The translations under genes were made by a program, and so were the position numbers. Below, piece after piece: positions 56,201 through 64,000 of a DNA stretch of 64,000 nt (the first letter of the stretch is position 1; every line of letters starts with the position of its first letter). The notes under the pieces were generated by a model that was given only the letters and a program-made list of their open reading frames with translations, made no database searches and was not told the DNA's origin. The stretch is from Theristus sp. LFF4_11 (lineage: Eukaryota; Nematoda; Chromadorea; Monhysterida; Xyalidae), in the NCBI GenBank assembly GCA_030248135.1, contig JASANC010001260.1, forward strand, positions 1 through 64,000, given 5' to 3'.

Positions 56201-57343
56201 TGTCAGAATAATACTGAAAACACTCAAGTCACACGTTGCAAAGTGAATATTTTAAAACGTTCGTCAAAATTGCATTTTTTTTGGAAAGCTTCAGCTTTTG
56301 CAGCTCTCAAGCAACGATGAGAAAAACTGAACGAAGCACACCTGATAGACGACGCGTCCAGCACCAATGTTCTGGTGTCCAACCTCGCTGTTTCCCATGA
56401 TTCCTTGCGGCAAACCGACGTGCAGCCCGTGTGCCTCAATGGCCGTCCCATTGGCCGTCGGAGCACACAGCTCATCCATCACCGGTGTTTTCGCATTCTC
56501 AATTGCGTTGCCTGTCGCGAACGCACATTTATATTGCAAAAAAAGATGAAAAGATAGCAAAACTTATAAAAAAACGTTCAGTCGATGTAGTCGATCAGCC
56601 AAACGCACTAAATTCAAATCAAAAACCAACAGCACGACGGTGACGTGACCAATAATATGGAACACCATAAAATACCTCAACAAACCGCAAAACTATCAAA
56701 CCTAGGGTTGTTAAACAAAATTTGTTTGATTGAAAAAATGCCGATTTGTTTTAAATTTGAAAAAAAATATTATGCTCTGAAAACTTTCTTTATAGCATAA
56801 TTTTCAGAAAATTCAAAATTTTCTTTGACATTACCTTGTAAAACCGTCAGCAGTCGATTTTGGACCGTTTTACCGATTGATTTTACGCTTGAACAATTTC
56901 TGGGATAAAGTTTTCGAGCGTCGCAAAGCTTTGCTTGATATTTCGGCGTTGTGAGAGTCAAAACGCGAGAGACATGATAACGGTTTGAAAAATAGGTATA
57001 TGAGGTCACCAAACAAAATCTGGAAAGTTCCGCCATACGGGAGTCACTCGGGACTAAGAGGCGCTTGCACATCAAATGTGGTTCTTCGGATTCCCTGATT
57101 GATTTAGCACAACATTGATTCTTTTTCAATTAAAAAAAACAAAAATGACGATTTTTGTTCTTTAACAACCCTGATCAAACCTTCTTTGTCATCGCTGAAT
57201 CCCCATCCGTCAATGACAATCAAACAAACTGGTTGTTTCACGGCAGCCATTTTTGAACCTTTTCCTCCGAATGCTTTTTCGACAAGATTGTGGATGACAC
57301 TGTAGATGGCGGCGCCTCTGACTGCAAACATGAATATTTTCAC
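53293..57343 (-). CDS. Cofactor-independent phosphoglycerate mutase (iPGM)
   Basis: Twelve minus-strand exons: 57343-57181, 56511-56342, 56176-56060, 55845-55713, 55503-55325, 55238-55157, 55079-54967, 54902-54776, 54681-54533, 54418-54301, 54005-53871, 53438-53293. From the ATG at 57250 it is 512 residues; from 57343, 543. The upstream start is attractive because [10 protein letters not shown] resembles the nematode long isoform. iPGM converts 3-phosphoglycerate to 2-phosphoglycerate with two metal ions and a phosphoserine. The catalytic Ser lies in [14 protein letters not shown]. The phosphotransferase domain shows [20 protein letters not shown] and [13 protein letters not shown]. The metal site is completed by [22 protein letters not shown] and TADHGNAE. 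It is alkaline-phosphatase-like and unrelated to the vertebrate mutase. A hAT-like element is inserted in intron 1 at the splice donor. Firm. Confidence 0.95.
56703..57173. mobile_element. hAT-like element, family B copy 2, in iPGM intron 1
   Basis: A 471-bp element with TAGGGTTGTTAAAC and TTTAACAACCCTG ends and a perfect 8-bp duplication ATCAAACC (56695-56702, 57174-57181). On the gene's strand the duplication reads GGTTTGAT and contains the GT donor of exon 1. It shares AGGCGCTTGCA and GGTTCTTCGG phrases with B copy 1. Confidence 0.9.
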
Positions 57344-57624
57344 GCAATTTTATGACTCGCGCAAACTTTCTTTTTTGTTTCTTTTGTCCTTTCTGTTCGC
57401 CCACTTTGCTGTTCCACTGCTGCAAATACGTACGGCTTCATATTTTTATTGCAGGAAAAAATGCGAAAACAAACCAATTTGATTTTTATTTTGATCCCTT
57501 TTCAACTTATCAAAGAGGCTTGCGCTTGGACTGTAGGCTGATTTGTATGCACTCTCAAAAGTAATTTTTTGAATTTTGATCAGAGCGCTTGCAATGAGTC
57601 GTTGTAGGTTCCTAATCCTAATCC
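57344..57624. repeat. Fragment of Helitron-like interior
   Basis: 57470-57620 resembles 31370-31450 (GCAATGAGTCGTTGT and CCTAATCC phrases). The homology breaks at about 57620 and resumes at about 59640, so the next element is an insertion into this repeat. Confidence 0.6.
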
Positions 57625-58541
57625 TAAAAGCTAAAGCGCCATTCATGGAGGTTGAAGCGCGCTGACGCGCTTCACTTTGCTACACATTCACGAAGCAAAA
57701 AAACAGCGCGCTTCAGCGTGCGTCAGCGCGCTTCAGTTTTGGAGCACATGCGCATTCACGGACGCGCGCGCTGAAGCGCGCTGAAGCGCGCTGACCAGCT
57801 TCATCGTGAATGAAGAAATGAAGCTGCGTCAGCCGCTGCGGCTTTTTGCATTTTTTTGCCCATTCACGAACGCGCGCGCTGAAGCGCGCTGACGCCGCTG
57901 AAGTGCGCTATCATGAATGATGTAATGAAGCTGCGTCAGCCGGTGCGGCATATGTCCGGACATCAATTTGTGTGTGCAAATCATCGCTGATTTTGCTCTC
58001 AGTGACAATTTTTCACAAATGTTGCAAGACTTTTTTGTATAAATCATTTAGTACTTTTCTGACAGATTCTGAACAGTATTGTATAGCGTAATTAGTCTCA
58101 AAATAAGTGTGACAGTGAGAATACGAATACTCAACAAAGCATAAAAGTAGTGCAAGAAATTTATGTGAAATTTATGTGAACTGTACCTGTGCGACGGTGT
58201 GGGATACTGATTTGCGCAGCCCTTAAAACCGGTGTGCAGCCCGCAAAAATGAACAAGCTTTGCTAGCTTTGCTTCATTACACCGGCTGCCTTGCAAACTG
58301 AAAAAAGTGATTAAAAAAAATTCATTCAGAATGCTTTTTTGTACTGTTTTTAAAAATTCACAAAAAGTTTTCTGATCTAAGGCGCATATTCACTGAAACC
58401 AATTTTGAAATGGACTTTCGAAGTGAAGAAAAACTTTGAAAGCTACACCGCAAAATACAGTTTTTTATGAACAATTTTGTACGATTTCTGCATTTTGACT
58501 GAACATTCTAGGATGCAATTTGCTTGCACGTTGCTTGCAAA

Positions 58542-58651
58542 TGGTGCACAGCCCTCAAAGTGGTGCATAGTCCTCAAAGTGATGCACAGCCCTCAAAGTG
58601 GTGCATAGTCCTCAAAATGGTGCACAGCCCTCAAAGGTGCACAGCCCTCAA
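58542..58651. repeat. 19-bp tandem repeat, about 6 copies
   Basis: Unit TGGTGCACAGCCCTCAAAG, alternating with a GCATAGTCCTCAAAG variant. Lies inside the 57625-59614 element. Confidence 0.85.
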
Positions 58652-59021
58652 TCCGTGTCGAAAGCGCTACGCATAAATTTCTTGCGGTTTTGCTGCTTCG
58701 TGTCGGTCGTCCAACACCGTGATGTGAAGTAATTGTTCGATTCTTCAACTGCGGTTTGGCGTGAAACCTTTTTCCTTTTGTAGCTTCACGGTGTAGAGCA
58801 TTGCAAAAAAAGTTTCATCAACTGGGGACATGATTAGTGAATGTTGCACAAATCAAAAGATCAAAACATTCACTGAAACGGCGAAAACAACGAATCGAAG
58901 CGGTATATAGTGTGTACTAAACAGCACGTACGGAGACAACACAGACAACAGCAGAAAACGATAAAACTGAACGACATTTAATGAACAAACACCTAGAGAG
59001 CTTCCCGCCTGTCAAATACTA

Positions 59022-59074
59022 TAGTGCAGTGGCAACATGTTGTGCCTATCAGCACAGAGGCCAAAGTTCGAAAC
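59022..59074 (+). promoter_or_regulatory. Possible Pol III internal promoter (tRNA-like, SINE head?)
   Basis: TAGTGCAGTGG at 59022-59032 fits the box A consensus and GTTCGAAAC at 59066-59074 fits box B, with spacing normal for a tRNA (about 35 bases between). I could not fold a complete cloverleaf by eye, so a tRNA-derived SINE head or a decayed tRNA is more likely than a working tRNA gene. Confidence 0.45.
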
Positions 59075-59614
59075 CCGTCTTAGCCCAGTTGTTTTATCGT
59101 TTTTATCTGTTGGTTTCTTTCACAAACGCAGCACAATAAAACTTACTGTATTCCTCAATTAATTTAATTTTACCACAATTAAATTCATTCCCTTTTTGGT
59201 CTGCATCTATCACAATTGAAAGCACAGAAATTATGCAAATACGTTTCATTTTTCAGACAAGCCGCTGCGGCATTTGGGGTCCGGACATCAAAAGCCGCAG
59301 CGGCTGACGCAGCTTCATTTCTTCATTCATGATGAAGCTGGTCAGCGCGCTTCAGCGCGCTTCAGCGCGCGCGTTCGTGAATGGACAAAAAACCTAAAAA
59401 GCCGCAGCGGCTGACGCAGCTTCACTTCAGGCCGCTTCATCATTCATGATGAAGCGCGTCAGCGCGCTTCAGCGCGCTTCAGCGCGCGCGTTCGTGAATG
59501 GGCAAAAAACCTAAAAAGCCGCAGCGGCTGACGCAGCTTCATTTCTTCATTCATGATGAAGCTGGTCAGCGCGCTTCAGCGCGCGCTTGCATGAATGGGC
59601 CTTTAGCCTTAAGA

Positions 59615-60000
59615 TGAACGTGAAACGTGAAAACTGAAAAAAGATCAATTTGGTTTTTGCATTTTTTTCCTATGGGCGACGGGCTGGGCACGCACACCGC
59701 TACTGCACATGCACATCTTTTAATAATGGTGCATCAGCATTTTTGTTGACCATCATCAGGTTTTCCTCCGGCATTTTGGAACTTTTTTTAGTTAATTAAA
59801 AAAATTTAAAAAAACTGGTTCATAAAAAAAAACCCGGGATTTTCACTTTTTTTTAAACCCTAGTCAGTGGATACTGAATGGATGTCGGGGAATGAAGTCG
59901 GAATCAACAGCAGTAAACATTGGCTGATTGAAGAAACATGGTGGCAAAATATTTGGTTCGAAACTTGAGGGATTTGCGGAACATATTCACATTGAAAACA
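59615..60000. other. Repeat tail and upstream region of the SerRS-like gene
   Basis: 59640-59740 continues the Helitron-like interior (CCGCTACTGCACATGCAC). An orphan hAT-like end (TTTAAACCCTAG) is at about 59850-59862. The following start codon is only about 140 bp away. Confidence 0.5.
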
Positions 60001-62376
60001 ATGCTCGGTAACAAACAAATACGATGCTCTCACTTGTGGCGGCAAAAAGGCGACAGAAATTTTGTGTGAGTGTTTTTGTTTTTTTTTATTTGATGGCTGA
60101 TGGTCCTCAAGGGTCCAGCTGAGCATGTGCGTATCCTCACTGTTTTGTGTCTTCAGATTCGTTGTGGAACCAGAGTTGGATTTCCGCAGCACGTTCGCAA
60201 ATCTCTCCGTGGTCAAGAAAACTTTGTCTGCAAGGAAATTCCCGTTGTCACCCGATGAACTTCAACAACTCGCTGACAGCTACCAGCAGTTTTGCGAGTT
60301 GTCGCGCAAAAAGATTGAATTGAAAGAACAATTGGATAAAATTGTAGTTGCGGACAAACAGGAGAACAAATCGGTCGAAACTGCTGATGTCGGTGAGAGA
60401 CGAAAAGCGCTGGAGAATGAGTTGAACACGGTGAGAGCACTGGAATAATAAAACGGCGGTCATTGTTTTTTGCGCTGTGTGGGCAGTTTATGCATTTGAT
60501 GTGAAAAATTTGTTTGCATTGTGTGGTGCACATAATTGGATCATATCATGCGTAGGTGAGGGAGGGGCAACGTGGTAAATCGGAATCTGCTGCAATGTGG
60601 TGAAAGTCTCGTGAAATGCGTACTCACCGCTCAGAGGCAGATTCACAGCGTTCCATCACCACACCGTTGCACGGAAACGATTTGGATGCAGCAACTGGAA
60701 CTGACAACTGACCACCAAACCAAGTGACAAAACGAGCCAGCAAGCTACAACAACCGAATCGTATTGCTGCCAGGTGACCAGTTCGCTGTGCTCGCTCCGT
60801 GCCACGATCTCGGTGCTGCTGTCGCTGCCGAACAAGCTGCACGCGAGCACGCCGACCGGCAGTTTGCACGAGCTGCTCTCTAGCATGTGCTGTCGACACC
60901 GCAGCGACACGAACAACGAGCACGCACAGGCACAGCACATGCTGACGCTGCATCAGGCGGGTGCCGTCGCCGTCGTCGCAAGCAACGAGCTCGTGCTGCT
61001 GGGCGCTGCTGAGCAGTACCTGCGCACGCTCGAGGCAACCGTGAGTGACACAATCGCGCACTCGCACATCCACGGTTGCACGTTGCTTGGCTCGTTCGTT
61101 GCGAACGGTCATGTTTTGCAACAAACCATCATCACACTGTATAGGCAGCATTGCCTGCACTATTCACTGATTTGTCCGACCCAGCGCGATGCAGCCAATC
61201 AGCATGCCAGATTCATTTGCTAGAAAATGCACAAATTGCTGATGTTTTCCGATTAGACTGAATTGTACACTCGGTTTTGTCAGGCGTGCGATCTGTTGAC
61301 GGCGCACGGCCTCGAGCAGGTGTCTCTGCCTCATATGGTGCGTCCCGCGATCGTCGAAGCGTGCGAACCGCTGAGAACAAAGCGAACAACAACAACAGTA
61401 AACATGGACGATGTTGGCAGTGACGCCACGGAACAAAGCATTTTCGATCGAGATGACTCGATTCCAGTCATTGCTGATCATCATCTGGCTGAACATGCCA
61501 CCAGTGCAACATCGCACTCCAGTGCTGACCAATTGGTGCTCGTTGGCAACACGCTGCCCGCTTATGGTGCGCTGCTCTGTCGCAAACTATTCTCGCATCG
61601 CCAAAAGATGCCGCTGAGGATGTTCGCGATCGGATCGTGCTATCGGCGCCGTCGTCGTCAGCGGCAGTCGCCAGCGGACTCGGCCGAGATGAGCACACTG
61701 TTGAGTTGCGCGCAGTTTCGCACGGTCTCAATCTGCATGCTGACGAATTCAGCTGAGCAGTGCACAATGTACTACGAGGAGCTGGTGGACTTGATCAAGG
61801 ATACACTGGTGCAACTCGGCATCACACGGTTTGTGGTGCAAGTGAACGTTGCTGTTGGTGCTCGTTGATTGTTGAGCGAGCGCACGAAAGCGATTTGGTG
61901 ATTTGGACAAACTGCAGAGTGTTCGTTTGTTTTCGCAGCTACCACGCGTATCGTGTCAGTGCGGACGTATTACGGGACGCCGAAAGTGGGCGCGTTGATT
62001 TTGTTGACGAGCCAAGCAGCGAACACAGACACCAGCTGGCAACGGTCGCTTGCTATGGCACGTATATATCGAGGTATAGGGCTGCTTTGAATGCAATCAA
62101 CAATGAAGATCAGTCCAAGTAAGAAATAAAGCACACCCGATTTGTAATTCATGTCGCTGTAAGTTGTAACAGTTGCAGTTGTCTGTAACAGCACTTGTAA
62201 CTTAAAATTTTTCTGTGTTAAGACGTCTACGTATTCAAGTGATGGATGATGCTCAACAGTCACTGTACGCTCACATGCTCTATGCAAGCATCGACCTGTA
62301 TGCACTGATTGTGGATCATTTGTTACATAATCAGCAATCGACTAAACGTCCTGAAAAACTGTTCACGTTCAAATGA
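60001..62376 (+). CDS. Seryl-tRNA synthetase-like protein, probably mitochondrial and catalytically degenerate
   Basis: Six exons (60001-60065, 60157-60430, 60774-61040, 61284-61828, 61939-62118, 62223-62376) give 494 residues. The N-terminus is basic (MLGNKQIRCSHLWRQKGDR), suiting a mitochondrial targeting peptide. Residues about 25-140 form the long antiparallel coiled-coil arm of seryl-tRNA synthetases (LADSYQQFCELSRKKIELKE ... VGERRKALENEL). The class II core follows: LLTAHGLEQVSLPHMVRPAI, GNTLPAYGALLC and ACYGTYISRY near the end, as in the ISLYGDYISKR region of relatives. Motif 2, normally an FRxE with an acidic partner, reads AIGSCYRRRRRQR, so ATP and serine activation look lost. This pattern fits the SLIMP paralogues known from arthropods, which do not charge tRNA. 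AATAAA is at 62495. Confidence 0.75.
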
Positions 62377-62747
62377 GCATGAATTTGCTTTCGCTAATGA
62401 TCTGCCTTATTTGTTGATTCCTTTTGTGGTTTATGGGTTGTTCTTATCTTGTGATAGTTAATTGCGAAAAAAGCCATTTTTGCTGTGAAATGCGAATAAA
62501 ATGTACGGTGACATATGGAAAATATGTTTATGTGGTCACTCATGCAGTTTACTTGCTGCAATTTGGTCTTCCAATTCATATTCCTGTTTTCATAAGTTCG
62601 TAGTAAAAGTGGTAAATTCAAAAACTTCAAATTACAGCCAACCATTATTGATCACTGTACAACACATCCGAGACAAGCTATTGACATGGATATCCTTCAT
62701 TCCAGTAGGTTTATCGAACAGCTTTAATTAACTTGAAAAATAGAAAT

Positions 62748-64000
62748 ATGCTATTATCGAACATCGCAGATTTTGACGAACAGCTGCCAAACATCGTGAA
62801 TGCCATCAACGAATGTGATTTCGTTTGTGTCGACTGCGAATTCACAGGTTGGTGAGCAAACCGGGTGTTCACACAGCAGTCTGGCCGTTACATTTTATTC
62901 GAGGATTCATTAACTGTACCCTCCCTAGCTTCGAAAGCCGTTGTTACCAAAATAATAATTCTCCATGCAACGAATGTGTTCCGCCAAGTGGCGTAATACG
63001 GTTGAACATGCTTTCACTTCTGTCGGTCCAGAATGCCAGGCCTTCGTTGAGTGCGTTGCTTGAAGTCTGTGTTGCTTTGCAGGCCTTGGCGTCGGCAGTG
63101 GTGCGATCACAGCATACGACACGCCTGAGCTCGTCTACTGGAAATCGAGACAGGTGCGCCGTGTTGGCCACGTGTCGGTCGCTCTAGCCACACGATGCAT
63201 TTGCTTTATTTGTCCGGTGCAGACCTGCAGTGCTAGTCTGACGAGTTGCACTCGGCTATACAACAGTGGTGATGTTGCACAGTCACAAGCAGCAGCGCGC
63301 GTGGTTGTGGCAGTGCAACGGAACTGTGCGTAAGTGTAACCGGGTGCACGATCTGGAGACTGCGACTTGACTACAATTGCAATCCTCTGTTTTACAGAAC
63401 GTCGGTGAATACATGTTGATGCAGTTCGGGCTGTGCACCATTCGCCACTGTCTACAGTCGAACAGGTTTCATATCGCTTGGTGATTCGATCCTTTCGATT
63501 CAATTGTTTCGGCTTGTGCACCATTCGATTGTTCTGAATACTTGTTGCGAATAATTGTTGCAAGGAACAGATTGGTTGACTGATTAGTTTCACTTGCGGC
63601 ATTACCTGCGTTCTTTTGTGCTCGCTCCTGGCTAGTTGTTGCAGCTGGCTGAACAACGTTTGCCGAAACGCTTTTTCAGCTACAAATACGCCGCCTACAA
63701 CTGTTACGTGTACCCTCGTTTGCCGGAAGAACTGAATCGAATCAGAGACGTGCCAGCAAACCGGCTGCATGCTGCCTTCCAACCTGAGTCACTTGCGATG
63801 CTCGCTGCGCATGGCTTTGATTTCAACAAATGGATTGGCGGCGGTGTCGGCTACATCAGAGAGGTTTGCAAAGAAGTTCACATTCACACTGAAAGACAGT
63901 CACTAGCTGCTTGGCCTGGTTTGTTTGCACAGGTTCATTGGCTGAGGTGCAGCTTTGAATTGCTCACTGTAAACTCCTAGTTTGATGACAAGACACTGCA
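62748..64000 (+). CDS. PARN/PNLDC1-like poly(A)-specific 3' exoribonuclease (partial, runs off the window)
   Basis: Exons 62748-62847, 63083-63153, 63398-63465 and 63680-63863 can be joined; the rest lies beyond the window. The first exon ends with the DEDD active-site core FVCVDCEFTG (Asp and Glu of motif I). Next come YDTPELVYWKSRQ, a helix-strand NVGEYMLMQFGLCTI typical of the CAF1/PARN fold, NCYVYPRLPEELNR, and AHGFDFNKWIGGGVGYI, matching the QGFDFNK region of PARN. Such enzymes trim poly(A) tails or piRNA 3' ends. PARN and PNLDC1 cannot be separated from this fragment. The acceptor at 63680 was chosen by phase; another at 63648 is out of phase. The start is 371 bp after the previous gene's stop. 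Confidence 0.75.

Larger units (their letters stand above)
57625..59614. mobile_element. Large GCGCGCTTCA-rich inverted-repeat element (unclassified)
   Basis: About 2 kb, bounded by AAAGCTAAAGCGCCATTCATG on the left and CATGAATGGGCCTTTAGCCTT on the right, imperfect inverted repeats. Both subterminal regions are built from GAAGCGCGCTGA words (left, 57650-57950) and their complement (right, 59280-59600, roughly three tandem units). The middle has a 19-bp tandem repeat (58542-58651) and a tRNA-like box A/box B pair at 59022-59074. No transposase. The duplicated target is unclear, so no superfamily is assigned. Confidence 0.6.

Noticed and set aside
59022..59095. Functional tRNA gene
   Set aside because: Box A and box B fit, but I could not form acceptor and anticodon stems by eye. 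Recorded only as a Pol III-like promoter.
1..64000. Autonomous transposase or reverse transcriptase genes
   Set aside because: I looked for hAT dimerisation, DDE, RepHel and RT motifs in the translated frames and saw none. All elements here appear non-autonomous.

Overview
This 64 kb window is nuclear DNA of an invertebrate animal. The genes are split by many GT-AG introns, use AATAAA-type poly(A) signals, and encode animal proteins: CBL, CPSF4, SNU13, a PARN-like deadenylase, an AKAP7-like protein, a Spaetzle-like cystine-knot factor and an ionotropic-receptor-like channel. The cofactor-independent phosphoglycerate mutase, including its extended N-terminus, resembles the nematode enzyme. A nematode or near relative with a repeat-rich genome is my best guess, but the species cannot be fixed from this sequence. 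All gene models below were assembled by hand from splice sites and reading-frame phase. Nearly all close in frame; the exception is the PARN-like gene, which runs off the right edge.

Layout: 14-3329 (+) alpha/beta hydrolase of the CocE/X-Pro dipeptidyl-peptidase (S15) type; 7447-9908 (+) CPSF4; 20993-25798 or 26779 (+) CBL; 32893-34247 (+) Spaetzle/neurotrophin-like secreted factor; 34710-36754 (-) AKAP7-like 2H phosphoesterase; 39814-42328 (+) ribose-5-phosphate isomerase; 43529-45636 (+) ionotropic-receptor-like channel; 46618-47656 (+) unrecognised four-pass membrane protein; 51104-52142 (+) SNU13; 53293-57343 (-) iPGM; 60001-62376 (+) degenerate seryl-tRNA synthetase-like protein; 62748 to the edge (+) PARN-like nuclease. 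They are ordinary eukaryotic neighbours rather than an operon. Two act in carbon metabolism (iPGM, RPIA), several in RNA biology (CPSF4, SNU13, PARN-like, SerRS-like) and several in signalling (CBL, Spaetzle-like, AKAP7-like, channel).

The spaces between genes, and many introns, are filled with non-autonomous DNA transposons; I found no transposase. At least five families have short terminal inverted repeats and 8-bp target duplications, as in hAT elements. One family ends in telomere-like TAGGGTTAGGGG. Others carry many runs of 7-15 G or C. They are nested in one another (A inside D, C inside D, B inside E, A inside F). Also present are a 1.7 kb Helitron-like element with clean A|TC...CTAG|T borders, two 266-bp TA-flanked MITEs, a foldback element whose ends are tandem 15-mers and which has a 9-bp duplication, a PIF/Harbinger-like element, a large GCGCGCTTCA-rich element with a tRNA-like Pol III promoter, and a 52-bp minisatellite inside an RPIA intron.

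The most interesting items are the hAT insertion whose target duplication contains the 5' splice donor of iPGM intron 1, the telomere-ended and G-run hAT families, the foldback element, the synthetase-like protein without a recognisable motif 2, and the divergent channel.
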